A stretch of 54,464 bases of DNA from Desulfuromonadales bacterium (lineage in GTDB: Bacteria > Desulfobacterota > Desulfuromonadia > Geobacterales > Pseudopelobacteraceae): contig DUZS01000025.1 of the NCBI GenBank assembly GCA_013349405.1, positions 1 through 54,464 on the forward strand, in the 5' to 3' direction. The notes beneath the pieces are model-generated. The model was given only the letters and a program-made list of their open reading frames with translations. It did no database searches and was not told the origin of the DNA. The position numbers and the translations under genes were made by a program. Numbering within the stretch: the first letter of the stretch is position 1; every line of letters begins with the position of its first letter. This document shows, piece after piece, positions 35,225-44,341 of the stretch.

Positions 35225-36526
35225 ATGAGAACGAATGAAGAGTTAACCACGCTGTGCAGCAAACATGTCCCCCCCGGTCTCTCCGTTTTAACCGCCTCAT
35301 TCGTCAAAGAGGCTCGTGGCGCGATCATTGTCGATATGAATGGCCGCGAATTAATCGACTTTGCCGGCGGCATCGGAGTTACTAATGTCGGCCATTGCCA
35401 TCCGAAGGTCGTAGCAGCGATCAAGGATCAGGCTGATAAATATCTGCATACCTGTTTTCACGTTGTTCCCTACGATCTCTACATTGATCTGGCGGCACAG
35501 CTTAATGAACTTGCACCGGGCGATCACCACAAAATGACCATGTTCGTCAACTCGGGCGCCGAGGCGGTGGAAAATGCCGTCAAGATTGCCCGTCATGCCA
35601 CCGGTCGTCAGGCGATCATTTCATTCGAGAATGGTTTTCATGGGCGCACCACGATGGGGATGACTCTGACCAGCAAAGTTAAACCATATAAATTCGGCTT
35701 TGGTCCCTTTGCCCCGGAAATATATCGGATGCCTTTTGCGTACTGCTACCGCTGTCCATTCGGCCTCACCCATCCAACCTGCAATGTTGCCTGCGCCGAC
35801 CACCTGGAGGACTTTTTCATCAGTCACGTTGCTGCTGAAAAAACTGCGGCAATCATTGCCGAACCGATTCAGGGTGAGGGAGGGTTTATCACACCGCCAC
35901 CTGAGTATTTCCCCCGCCTGCGCGAGATCTGTGATAAACAGGGTATCCTGTTGATCATTGACGAGGTACAGACCGGTATGGGACGCACCGGCACACTCTT
36001 CGCCATAGACCACTGGGGTGTAGTCCCCGATCTGGTTGTTACCGCCAAAAGCCTCGCCGGCGGCCTGCCATTAAGTGCCGTTACCGGTCGTGCCGAGATA
36101 ATGGGAACATCTCATGTTGGTGGCCTGGGGAGCACGTACGGAGGGAATCCTCTGGCGCTGCGGGCTGCTATGGCGGTTCTGGAAATCCTTACAAAAGACC
36201 GATTGCTGGAGCGCGGGGTACTTCTTGGTGAGCGGATGCTGGCGCGCTTTAAAGATATGCAGAGTCGCCACGAGATCATCGGAGAAGTTCGCGGCAAAGG
36301 CCCGATGCTGGCGCTCGAACTGGTCCGGGATCGGCAGAATAAAATACCTGCAGCCGATGAGGCCAAAAAGCTGGTCAGTCTCTGCTACAAAAAAGGCCTC
36401 ATCATCCTTGCCTGCGGCAACTACGGCAATGTCATCCGTACCCTGATGCCGCTGGTTATCACTGATGAAGAGCTTGAACGCGGTATGACCATCATTGACG
36501 AATCACTGCACGAACTCCGGGGCTGA
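35225..36526 (+). CDS. gabT: 4-aminobutyrate aminotransferase
   Basis: 433 residues from ATG 35225, chosen because AAGGAG sits 10 bases upstream and the product then begins like other GabT proteins (RTNEELTTLCSKHVPPG). Class III aminotransferase features: MFVNSGAEAVENAVKIAR, the GFHGRT loop, AAIIAEPIQGEGGF, LLIIDEVQTGMGRTGTLFA, and the PLP lysine in VVTAKSLAGGLPLSAV. It converts GABA and 2-oxoglutarate to succinate semialdehyde and glutamate. It is divergent from the porin and lies beside the putrescine aminotransferase/AOR operon. Confidence 0.93.
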   Translation: MRTNEELTTLCSKHVPPGLSVLTASFVKEARGAIIVDMNGRELIDFAGGIGVTNVGHCHPKVVAAIKDQADKYLHTCFHVVPYDLYIDLAAQLNELAPGDHHKMTMFVNSGAEAVENAVKIARHATGRQAIISFENGFHGRTTMGMTLTSKVKPYKFGFGPFAPEIYRMPFAYCYRCPFGLTHPTCNVACADHLEDFFISHVAAEKTAAIIAEPIQGEGGFITPPPEYFPRLREICDKQGILLIIDEVQTGMGRTGTLFAIDHWGVVPDLVVTAKSLAGGLPLSAVTGRAEIMGTSHVGGLGSTYGGNPLALRAAMAVLEILTKDRLLERGVLLGERMLARFKDMQSRHEIIGEVRGKGPMLALELVRDRQNKIPAADEAKKLVSLCYKKGLIILACGNYGNVIRTLMPLVITDEELERGMTIIDESLHELRG

Positions 36527-36606
36527 CGGTTTCCGGAGCAGGCAGTTTCCCTGGTCGCAGTTTTCCCATTCTGCGGCCAGAGAAAATAATAAATTTCCGG
36601 AGCCTC

Positions 36607-36831
36607 ATGCAGATTACCGTAAAACTTTTTGCCAGTTACCGCGTCGGGCGCTTTAAAGAGGCGGTTCGGGATTATCCTGCTGGATGTTCAGTCGGCGGTC
36701 TGCTTCAGACCCTTGACTTTACCGGCAAGCCGCCCGGAATCATGCTGCTGAACGGAATGCCGGCATCGCTGGATGCAGAACTGCATGACGGGGATACCGT
36801 GGCACTGTTCCCCCTCGTTTCCGGAGGGTAA
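36607..36831 (+). CDS. MoaD/ThiS-like sulfur-carrier protein
   Basis: A 74-residue ubiquitin-like protein (MQITVKLFASYRVGRFKEAVRDYPAGCSVG...) ending in the required Gly-Gly (PLVSGG). MoaD proteins donate sulfur to make molybdopterin, the cofactor of molybdenum/tungsten enzymes. Dedicated MoaD copies often accompany AOR genes, and an AOR lies ~10 kb away in this region, so a link is likely. 80 bases after gabT, 1-base overlap (TAATG) with the transporter gene. Confidence 0.88.
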   Translation: MQITVKLFASYRVGRFKEAVRDYPAGCSVGGLLQTLDFTGKPPGIMLLNGMPASLDAELHDGDTVALFPLVSGG

Positions 36832-37724
36832 TGATGCCGACGCTTTCAGCACCGCGCCTCCAGATCATGCTGTCAGCACTCCTGATGTCCACCAGCGGTG
36901 CCGCCATCAAGACATGTGATTCTTTCTCCAGTTGGCAGGTGGCCTGTTTCCGTGCCGGCATAGCGGCAACAGTGCTGCTGCTTGTTGTTCCGGGAGTGCT
37001 ACGCAGCTTCAATATCAGGACTGTAGCTGTCGGTGGCGCATATGCCGGCGCGTCGGTTCTGTTTGTACTCGCCACCAAGCTGACCACTTCTGCCAATGCC
37101 ATCTTCCTGCAGAGCACCTCCCCTATCACCATTGTCCTCTTAAGCATCTGGCTCCTGAAAGAGCCGCTGCGCCGCCGCGACGCCCTGTTTATGCTTGCTC
37201 TGGCAGTAGGATTATCACTCTTTTTCCTCGGCAGCTATCAGCCGACATCCACAGCACCTGATCCGGCGCGGGGGAACCTGTTTGCCCTGATAAGCGGTCT
37301 ATTCTGGGCTCTGACCGTCATCGGCATGCGCTGGCTCGCGCATACGGGGAAAGGCACCGGCTATTCGGCCTCTGCTGCTGTCACCTTCGGCTGCGTCATC
37401 GCCTCGGCCATTACCCTGCCGATGGCACTGCCGGTTCATCAGAGTCATCTGTCAGACTGGCTGACGGTCCTGTATCTCGGTACATTCGGCGTGGCACTGG
37501 TATTTCTGCTGCTCAGCAGAGCAATGAAACAGGTAACCGCTATTGAAACAGGACTGATTCTCCTGCTTGAACCGGCCCTCAACCCACTCTGGGCCTGGAT
37601 ACTCCAGGGAGAAAACCCCGGCATTCCCGCCCTTGCCGGAGGCGCAATAATTCTCACCGCAACCGCCGCTCACACCTGCTGGCCGGCCAGTACCAGAACA
37701 GCATCTCTATCAACTGAAGCGTAA
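36831..37724 (+). CDS. EamA/DMT-family transporter
   Basis: A 297-residue membrane protein with about ten helices in two EamA repeats. Repeat 1 runs from IMLSALLMSTSGAAIKTC to FLQSTSPITIVLLSIWLLKEPLRRRDALFMLALAVG; repeat 2 starts ALISGLFWALTVIGMRWLA and ends EPALNPLWAWILQGENPGIPALAGGAIIL. These are metabolite/amine exporters or importers; substrate unknown. Its start is coupled to moaD (TAATG), so both belong to the gabT transcript. Confidence 0.9.
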   Translation: MMPTLSAPRLQIMLSALLMSTSGAAIKTCDSFSSWQVACFRAGIAATVLLLVVPGVLRSFNIRTVAVGGAYAGASVLFVLATKLTTSANAIFLQSTSPITIVLLSIWLLKEPLRRRDALFMLALAVGLSLFFLGSYQPTSTAPDPARGNLFALISGLFWALTVIGMRWLAHTGKGTGYSASAAVTFGCVIASAITLPMALPVHQSHLSDWLTVLYLGTFGVALVFLLLSRAMKQVTAIETGLILLLEPALNPLWAWILQGENPGIPALAGGAIILTATAAHTCWPASTRTASLSTEA

Positions 37725-37736
37725 AGGAATCTCCAC

Positions 37737-38210
37737 ATGAGACGCGCCGCCTGTGAAATAAAAAACAGTGAAACCATCCATCAGATCCTGCAAAAAAGTC
37801 ACGTCTGCAGACTCGGGCTTGTAAAGGACAATATCCCCTACATCGTCCCCGTTTCATTCGGATACTGCGATAACGCCATCTATTTTCACACCGCACAAGA
37901 AGGGTTGAAGATAGATTTTATTGCCGCCGGAAACATCGCCTGTTTTGAAATCGAGCTTGGAGTGGGACTGCTGACAGAAGGAAGTAATCCGTGCGATTGG
38001 GGCTTTTCATATCAGAGTGTGATCGGGCATGGCACCATCCATGAATTGACCGATCACCAGCAGAAGGTTAAAGGACTGGAACTGATTCTACTACAGTATG
38101 TCGAGGGCAAGTGGCCGATGGCCGCTCAGCATGTTGAACATACGAGAGTGTGGAGGCTTGGCATTGAAAGCATCACCGGTAAACAATCGGAAGATCATTT
38201 TTGTCCATGA
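37737..38210 (+). CDS. Pyridoxamine 5'-phosphate oxidase-family (NimA-like) FMN-binding protein
   Basis: A 157-residue protein: VCRLGLVKDNIPYIVPVSFGYCDNAIYFHTAQEGLKIDFIAAGNIACFEIE, a split-barrel FMN-binding pattern, then SVIGHGTIHELTDHQQKVKGLELIL. This matches NimA/PNPOx-like proteins, which are not necessarily true PdxH enzymes. It follows the transporter by 12 bases and is convergent with the minus-strand EamA gene 5 bases away. It may reduce flavin-linked substrates; function is open. Confidence 0.85.
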   Translation: MRRAACEIKNSETIHQILQKSHVCRLGLVKDNIPYIVPVSFGYCDNAIYFHTAQEGLKIDFIAAGNIACFEIELGVGLLTEGSNPCDWGFSYQSVIGHGTIHELTDHQQKVKGLELILLQYVEGKWPMAAQHVEHTRVWRLGIESITGKQSEDHFCP

Positions 38211-38215
38211 AAGTT

Positions 38216-39058
38216 TTACAGGGCGAACAGCACGATTGCACCGAGAGCAAGCAGAATCCCGGCTAACTGGAGACGGGAGATATGCTCCTTGAGTACGAGC
38301 CAGGCGAGAAATACGGTCGTACCGGGAAACAGGGAGCTGAGTACGGCAGCCACATCCATACGTCCCATCTGCCCGGCGAGAATGTAAAAAAAGTTGCCGC
38401 CGACATCAAGCAGACCGGTCAGGAATATTAACCGCCAGGGAAATGCTGAAGCACTCTGTACCCGGAACTTGAATGCAGTAGAGAGACAGAGAAGTGTGAT
38501 AACCCCTCCGCAGCGAACGGCTATCATCGGCCAGAACATTGCCGTGTGGCTGCTGGTGTGCATGAGGACAAGAAATGTCCCGAGACAGCTGCCTGACAGC
38601 AGCGGCAGGTACAGATCGGAACGGCGGATTCGCCCGTGCTGTCCCGACTCTTCGCCCCTCGAAACCAGCCATACAGAAGCGAGCGCCAGGATCAAACCGG
38701 CAATAACTGACAGCTCCGGTATGCCGAGCGTCACCATGCCGTAGGCAACCGGCAGCGCCGCAGACGTGAGCGCTGAAACCGGAGCAGCCAGACTCAACCG
38801 CCCGGAGGTCATCGACATATACAGCAGCAGTATTCCGACCGCATCGAATGTCCCGGCAAGCATACTCCAGAGCCAACCGTGCCAACTGAGCGGCGCTTCC
38901 TGCATGAAGAACGCCGCAGGCAGCAGAAACAGCAGTCCACAGGCAACTGTGCCGAGTGTCATTCTGTAGGCACCGACCCGGCGACTGGCCGAACCACCGA
39001 TAAAATCGGCAGTGCCCCAGCAGAGTGCTGTTGAGATACCAAAAACAACTGACAGCAT
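38216..39058 (-). CDS. EamA/DMT-family transporter
   Basis: About 280 residues from ATG 39058 (MLSVVFGISTALCWGTADFIGG); the frame extends 25 codons upstream without clear RBS support. About ten helices in two EamA repeats, with CWGTADFIGGSASRRVGAYR at the start and LSSLFPGTTVFLAWLVLKEHISRLQLAGILLALGAIVLF at the end. It is the last gene of the minus-strand polyamine/AOR run, about 97 bases after the dehydrogenase; an AT-rich TTGATA...TATAGT stretch in that gap could be a separate promoter. Confidence 0.88.
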   Translation of the reverse strand: MLSVVFGISTALCWGTADFIGGSASRRVGAYRMTLGTVACGLLFLLPAAFFMQEAPLSWHGWLWSMLAGTFDAVGILLLYMSMTSGRLSLAAPVSALTSAALPVAYGMVTLGIPELSVIAGLILALASVWLVSRGEESGQHGRIRRSDLYLPLLSGSCLGTFLVLMHTSSHTAMFWPMIAVRCGGVITLLCLSTAFKFRVQSASAFPWRLIFLTGLLDVGGNFFYILAGQMGRMDVAAVLSSLFPGTTVFLAWLVLKEHISRLQLAGILLALGAIVLFAL

Positions 39059-39155
39059 TATCTGATTATTCCGACCATAATCACACGTACTTCCAAAACT
39101 GTGACAACAGTATTTCGACAAAAAAGAGTACAACTATATATATTAATTATATTTA

Positions 39156-40370
39156 TCAAGCGGTTACATACTCATCCACGGTAATATTAAACTTTGCCAG
39201 TTCGGCAAGCACGTAACTGCGACAGGGTGCATCAAGCTGTTCCGGAACAAAGATACCCGCCTCTTTGAACAGCCCTTCTACCATCATCGTTGAGAAGACT
39301 GCCGCACACTGGCCGGTCGAGTAAGATTCATGCGTCATTTTTGATTTTGCAAATGCTTCAGCAAGGCCGGGGAAATTTGTATAGCTATCGATCTGGACAG
39401 GCTTACCATTCTTAACTCCCCTGATTCTTACCAGGAAAGCACCCTCCTCCTGAATAATTCCTTCATCGATAATTTCCTGTATCTCATTTTCGAATCGTGG
39501 CGCCCGAGGAATCTGGCGCATCAGCAGATCGAAAGGAGCAACTAGATTCCCTTTTACCAGGACCGGTTCTTTTGAAAGCAGACCCAGTTTATACAAGGAT
39601 TCGGCAAGCTCCACCTGAGGCCCGCCGTACTTGAATTCAATGTCTTTTGCCCCCTTCAGCACTGACTTTGAAAGCAGTCCCATGGTTACCGGTTCGTCAT
39701 GTTCGTGGTCTACCATGCGTATTTCTTTATCAATACCGACAAATTTCATCATCTGAGGGCGACTGAACGGCACATCAGTAACAAATTCACCCTTTTCAAA
39801 GCGGAATGTTTTGTAGGCCATATCACCCAGGGCAACTTCCGGAGACCACCAGAAGGGAATGAAGCGTTTGGTCAGGAAACCGTCATAAAAATAAATGCCG
39901 ATAAAATCACAGGAGTCAACTTTCTCAACAGATTCCCTGACCAGTACGTTTGCCAGACCGGGAGCGATACCACACCCAACCAGTGCCAGAAGTCCTTTTG
40001 ACTTGAATTTTTCATGCCATTCCGTCATCAGCCATTGATAGCTTTCGACAAAACCGATATCTTCCATCGGACCGGACAGATCCATATAGCCGGCGTTTAC
40101 TGCCAGCGCCGCCTCCATAACCTGAATATTGTATTCAAGCGGCAAGCCGTTAAAAATGAAATCACATCCTTCTGCAATCGTTGCAATGTTCTCGGATTTT
40201 CGGGCATCAACCTGTACCGCCGTTGCCTTTGATAGTGAACCGCTTAATCGTTCCGCAAGCTCTCTGTCATAATCGGCACAGATTATTTCAGATATGCCTG
40301 CATGTTCATTCAGGTGTTTGGCAATGGTGCTACCTTGCGCACCGACACCTATTACGAGTACTTTTTTCAT
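39156..40370 (-). CDS. Saccharopine/lysine-dehydrogenase-like NAD(P)-binding protein
   Basis: A 404-residue protein. N-terminal Rossmann motif VLVIGVGAQGSTIAKHL, then FIFNGLPLEYNIQVMEAALAVNAGYMDLSG and LVGCGIAPGLANVLVRE, the saccharopine dehydrogenase family pattern. It resembles lysine 6-dehydrogenase-type enzymes more than carboxynorspermidine dehydrogenase, whose family motifs I do not see. The position directly after potD suggests it acts on a diamine-, lysine- or polyamine-derived substrate; the reaction is undetermined. RBS AGGAAG. Confidence 0.8.
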   Translation of the reverse strand: MKKVLVIGVGAQGSTIAKHLNEHAGISEIICADYDRELAERLSGSLSKATAVQVDARKSENIATIAEGCDFIFNGLPLEYNIQVMEAALAVNAGYMDLSGPMEDIGFVESYQWLMTEWHEKFKSKGLLALVGCGIAPGLANVLVRESVEKVDSCDFIGIYFYDGFLTKRFIPFWWSPEVALGDMAYKTFRFEKGEFVTDVPFSRPQMMKFVGIDKEIRMVDHEHDEPVTMGLLSKSVLKGAKDIEFKYGGPQVELAESLYKLGLLSKEPVLVKGNLVAPFDLLMRQIPRAPRFENEIQEIIDEGIIQEEGAFLVRIRGVKNGKPVQIDSYTNFPGLAEAFAKSKMTHESYSTGQCAAVFSTMMVEGLFKEAGIFVPEQLDAPCRSYVLAELAKFNITVDEYVTA

Positions 40371-40427
40371 ATAATCTTCCTTAGGTGATTTTCAATTCAT
40401 ACGTACACGGTGCTCTACTGCACCTAC

Positions 40428-41480
40428 TCAGCGAGACTTGATTCTGGTCCACGCTTCATCCATCAAGCGGTTTGCTTTACCCAGATCTTTACTGAAATGA
40501 AGTCTTTTCATGGTTTCTTCTCCCGGATAAATTTCATCGGAAGCTTTGTCCTTGGGAAGTATGTACGGGAGTGACGCCTGGTTTGGCGTTGCATAGCGAT
40601 TGTAGTTGGAAAGCTTTGCTCCGACCTTGGGATCAAGAATCCAGTTAATCCATTGGTGTGCAGCATCCGGATGCGGTGCTTTTGCCGGGATAGCCATGAG
40701 ATCAACCCAGATTTCGCCACCCTCTTTCGGAATAACGAAGCCAAGCTTTTTCGGATCCGCCATAACGGCGCGCATCGCATCACCGTTATAGACGATTGCC
40801 ATGGAGGCAGCTCCCGATTCAACATCGTTTTTACCACCGACTCCCGGCTTGAAGCCTCTGCAGAATTTCGAGTTTTTGGTAGTGATCAGCAGTTCTGCCG
40901 CTTTTTTGATTTCCTGCGGGTTTGTGCTGTTCATATCATAGCCCAGATACATAAGAGCCATAGCCATGGAGTCCCGCACAGAATCCATTAACCAGAAGGT
41001 TCCGGTCTGCTTACTTGGATCAAAAATAACCGACCATGATTTTGCGGCATCCGGACTGATTTTGTCTTTACGGTACATCAGACCGACCGAACCCCATTGC
41101 CACGGGGCAGTGTATTTGCTGCCCGGATCATACTCAGTATTGCTAAATCGGTTCATTACGTTTTTGAGGTTAGGGAGTTTGGCATGATCCAATGGCTGGA
41201 TTAACTTCTGGGCGAGCAATGTGGACATGATATAGTCAGAAGGAACAATAATGTCATACTGATTGACACCGCCGGCCTGAAGTTTGGCCAACATGTCCTC
41301 GTTATTCTCATACACATCAATTTTCACCGTGATACCGGTTGCCGCTTTAAATTCGGCGCTCATTTTCCGTTCGTCCATATATTCGGACCATATAAAAATC
41401 CGTAATACTTTTTCCTCCGCATAAACTGTCTGTGCAAACAGGGATAACATCAGCATTACAACAAAAAGAGCCTTTTTCAT
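40428..41480 (-). CDS. potD: Spermidine/putrescine-binding periplasmic protein
   Basis: A 350-residue protein with a signal peptide (MKKALFVVMLMLSLFAQTVYA). It has the PotD/PotF hallmarks: VLRIFIWSEYMDERKMSAEFKAATGITVKIDVYENNEDMLAKLQAGGVNQYDIIVPSDYI, and later WQWGSVGLMYRKDKI. The conserved Trp/Asp/Glu positions that bind amine groups appear present. It captures the polyamine and delivers it to PotBC. Last Pot gene, 57 bases after potC. Confidence 0.93.
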   Translation of the reverse strand: MKKALFVVMLMLSLFAQTVYAEEKVLRIFIWSEYMDERKMSAEFKAATGITVKIDVYENNEDMLAKLQAGGVNQYDIIVPSDYIMSTLLAQKLIQPLDHAKLPNLKNVMNRFSNTEYDPGSKYTAPWQWGSVGLMYRKDKISPDAAKSWSVIFDPSKQTGTFWLMDSVRDSMAMALMYLGYDMNSTNPQEIKKAAELLITTKNSKFCRGFKPGVGGKNDVESGAASMAIVYNGDAMRAVMADPKKLGFVIPKEGGEIWVDLMAIPAKAPHPDAAHQWINWILDPKVGAKLSNYNRYATPNQASLPYILPKDKASDEIYPGEETMKRLHFSKDLGKANRLMDEAWTRIKSR

Positions 41481-41536
41481 AATTCCCCCTCCCGTATTTA
41501 TCCGACCAAAGTCGGCTATTCATCCTGACTGTTCTG

Positions 41537-42334
41537 TCAGGCTTCTTCTTTTTTTGATAAAAACTGGGCACCTACCACCAAAACAACCGTTACCAAAACA
41601 ACCAGAGTTGATAATGCGTGTATCTGCGGGGTTACACCCCGGCGTACCGATGCATAAATATAGAGCGGTAACGTCTGGGAATCCGGTCCCGACAGGAAAA
41701 AGCTTATGACAAAATCATCCAGTGACAGAGTAAAAGCGAGCATCGCGCCGGCAACGATGCCGGGCATCATCAGGGGAAGCATGACTTTACGCATGAGATA
41801 CCAGTTGCTGGCAAACAGATCCCGTGCAGCCTCTTCCACATCCTGTCCGATCAGAGTCAACCTGCTCCGAACCACCAGTGCAACAAAGGCGATCTGAAAG
41901 GTCACATGTCCGATGATCATATCTACCATACCCATGTCGAAAATACTGGAAACTTCCCGTAGGATGCCAAAAACTACAACCAGAGAACCGGCCATGACTA
42001 TATCCGGAATGACTACCGGAATATTCAGCATTGTATTCAAAAACGAATTGGTTTTACGGCCCCATGGAAAGCGATTGATGCCTACCGCCAGAACGGTGCC
42101 GATTACTGTAGCGATAACAGTTGAGACCAGACCAAGTACCAGCGTGTTCCAGGCCGCATTCAGAATCCAGTCATTGTCAAAAAGTTTCACGTACCAGTCA
42201 AATGTGAAACCTTTCCATACCCAGCCGTCTTTGGCAGTGTTGAATGAGCAGACGGCAACACCCAGCAGGGGAAGATAGAGAAACCAGACAGTCAGGAGAG
42301 CCAGACCTTTGACAACGGGATGAGTTTTTCTCAT
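41537..42334 (-). CDS. potC: Polyamine ABC transporter permease PotC
   Basis: A 265-residue, six-helix permease. The binding-protein-dependent transport EAA-like loop is EAARDLFASNWYLMRKVMLPLMMPGIVAGAMLAFTLSLDDFVISFFLSGP, which is characteristic of PotC. It starts at an ATGA overlap with potB (4 bases). Acts with PotB as the membrane channel. Confidence 0.93.
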   Translation of the reverse strand: MRKTHPVVKGLALLTVWFLYLPLLGVAVCSFNTAKDGWVWKGFTFDWYVKLFDNDWILNAAWNTLVLGLVSTVIATVIGTVLAVGINRFPWGRKTNSFLNTMLNIPVVIPDIVMAGSLVVVFGILREVSSIFDMGMVDMIIGHVTFQIAFVALVVRSRLTLIGQDVEEAARDLFASNWYLMRKVMLPLMMPGIVAGAMLAFTLSLDDFVISFFLSGPDSQTLPLYIYASVRRGVTPQIHALSTLVVLVTVVLVVGAQFLSKKEEA

Positions 42335-43239
42335 ACGATTTCAATCTCCTTCCCCTTGCGGCTGTATATCTGAAGACTGATCATGGTCAGAATCATAAGC
42401 CCCAGGCTGACTGCAGCACCAAACGGCCAGTCGCGACTGGCGCCGAACTGCTGCTGAATCAGATTGCCGACCAGCATGTACTTGGCTCCTCCCAGAAGGT
42501 CAGGAACGACAAAGGTCGCCATCGCCGGCACAAATGTTAATATGATTCCAACAGCGAGACCGGGAGCTGTCTGAGGAAGAATGGCCTGCATGAAAACCCG
42601 CATCCGTGACGAATAAAGATCCTGAGCCGCTTCAACAAGTGACCAGTCAAGCCGTTCGACACTGGAGTAGAGTGGCAGTACAACAAAGGGGAGAAACACC
42701 GTCACCATTCCCAGGTATACGGCAAAGACATTCGGGTAGAGCGGAGTTCCCTCCGGAATGAAGCCAAGGGCACAGGCAAGCTTTGCCAGAGGGAGATCGG
42801 GTGAGAGGAGATAAAACCAGGCGTATGTCCTGATTACCATATTGGTCCAGAAGGGGACAATAACCAGAGTAAGCCACATATAGCGGCTCTTTGCCGGCCG
42901 AGAGGCGATAAAAAAACTTAATGGGTATGAGAGTAATACCGCAATGAGGGTCGTGATAAAAGCGACTTCCACTGACCGCCACAGAATAAGCAGGTAATCA
43001 GGCGTCCAGCCGAACAGACTGAATCCCATCAGCCGTTCATAACTTTCCAGTGAGAACTGCCAGACTAATTCACCGTGATCACCGCGTGTGGCGAAGCTCA
43101 CGGCGACAAACAGGAGCCCGGGCAGCATCAGAAAAAACATCAGCCAGGATATGCCACTCGAGAGACAGAAGAGACCCCGTATGGAGAGGGATCTCTGCGT
43201 CGTAAGCTCACCACGCCAGAGAATACGTTTCTTTTCCAT
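42331..43239 (-). CDS. potB: Polyamine ABC transporter permease PotB
   Basis: A 302-residue permease with an N-terminal cytoplasmic stretch and six helices. The conserved loop is EAAQDLYSSRMRVFMQAILPQTAPGLAVGIILTFVPAMATFVVPDLLGGAK, typical of PotB. NMVIRTYAW (periplasmic side) is also characteristic. Immediately follows potA (one base between) and overlaps potC. Confidence 0.93.
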   Translation of the reverse strand: MEKKRILWRGELTTQRSLSIRGLFCLSSGISWLMFFLMLPGLLFVAVSFATRGDHGELVWQFSLESYERLMGFSLFGWTPDYLLILWRSVEVAFITTLIAVLLSYPLSFFIASRPAKSRYMWLTLVIVPFWTNMVIRTYAWFYLLSPDLPLAKLACALGFIPEGTPLYPNVFAVYLGMVTVFLPFVVLPLYSSVERLDWSLVEAAQDLYSSRMRVFMQAILPQTAPGLAVGIILTFVPAMATFVVPDLLGGAKYMLVGNLIQQQFGASRDWPFGAAVSLGLMILTMISLQIYSRKGKEIEIV

Positions 43240-43240
43240 T

Positions 43241-44281
43241 TCAGTCTCCCAATGCGACCAGGTCGCCCGCTGTCAATTCCAACCAGATCGTATCGCCAAC
43301 CCGGAAATTTTTATTCGCAGAGGTCCTGACACGCAGATTCCCCGGTGACAGAAACAGATCAAAGTTGGTACCACGGTAGACAACGTCATCAACTGTTGCC
43401 AACACTCCATTCCGTTCTGGCCGGGATTCACGAATTTTTATCCACTCCGGCCTGATAGTCACCAACCCCTCAGACCATTCAGGCATTTTTTCCAGGCAGA
43501 AAAAACCTAACTCGGTTTCTACGCCGCCTTCGACTCGCTTCGCCTTCAGCATGTTTGCGGCCCCGAGGAATTCGGCAACGAATTTGTTGCACGGATAATC
43601 GTAAACCTCTTCGGGTGTGCCGCACTGAACGATCACTCCACCATTCATAACGGCAATCCGGTCGCTGCAGACGAGCGCTTCATCCTGATCGTGGGTGACC
43701 ATAATAAAAGTTGTGCCAAGCTTTCGTTGCAGGCGGCGCAGATCTTCCTGAACCTGTGAACGCAGTTTTGCATCGAGAGCGGACATCGGTTCATCCAGCA
43801 ACAGGATGTCCGGCTCATTTACCAGTGCCCGGGCAAGGGACACCCGTTGTTTCTGGCCACCAGAGAGCTGATCCGGCATGCGATCCTGCAGCGATTCCAG
43901 GCGCAGCATTTCGAGTCCTTCGGCAACACGGCGCTTTATTTCATCCGCGTTAATTTTACGTGACCGGAGCCCGAAGGCGATATTTTCGTAAATGGTCAGA
44001 TGCGGGAACAGGGCATAACTCTGGAATACCATGTTGACGTGACGCTTGGTCGCCGGAAGTGACGTAATATCATCAGTACCGAGGATAATGCTGCCGGTTG
44101 TCGGAATTTCCAGCCCGGCTATAATACGGAGCAGCGTTGTTTTTCCACACCCGGAAGGTCCAAGCAGAGTGAAAAATTCTCCCGCCTTCACCACCTGATT
44201 TACCGTCTTCAGCACTTCAACCTTACCAAACGTCTTGACAACATTCTGTATGGTAAGATTTTTTTCCTTGTTTGTATTCAA
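43241..44281 (-). CDS. potA: Polyamine ABC transporter ATPase PotA
   Basis: A 346-residue ATPase: Walker A GPSGCGKTT, VNMVFQSYALFPHLTIYENI, signature LSGGQKQRVSLARAL, Walker B ILLLDEPMSALD, H-loop VTHDQDEAL. The C-terminal TOBE-type domain (WIKIRESRPERNGVLATVDDVVYRGTNFDLFL) is the PotA regulatory end. First of the four Pot genes, 60 bases after the putrescine aminotransferase. Confidence 0.94.
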   Translation of the reverse strand: MNTNKEKNLTIQNVVKTFGKVEVLKTVNQVVKAGEFFTLLGPSGCGKTTLLRIIAGLEIPTTGSIILGTDDITSLPATKRHVNMVFQSYALFPHLTIYENIAFGLRSRKINADEIKRRVAEGLEMLRLESLQDRMPDQLSGGQKQRVSLARALVNEPDILLLDEPMSALDAKLRSQVQEDLRRLQRKLGTTFIMVTHDQDEALVCSDRIAVMNGGVIVQCGTPEEVYDYPCNKFVAEFLGAANMLKAKRVEGGVETELGFFCLEKMPEWSEGLVTIRPEWIKIRESRPERNGVLATVDDVVYRGTNFDLFLSPGNLRVRTSANKNFRVGDTIWLELTAGDLVALGD

Positions 44282-44341
44282 AGCATTCTCCTTCTGAAAG
44301 CCTTACGCCGGGCGCACCGCTCTACATGGTCTTTATCGCAC

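Noticed and set aside
40405-40425. ggtgctctactgcacc hairpin between potD and the dehydrogenase as a terminator
   Set aside because: Only a 5-bp stem and no T tract; the genes appear to be cotranscribed.
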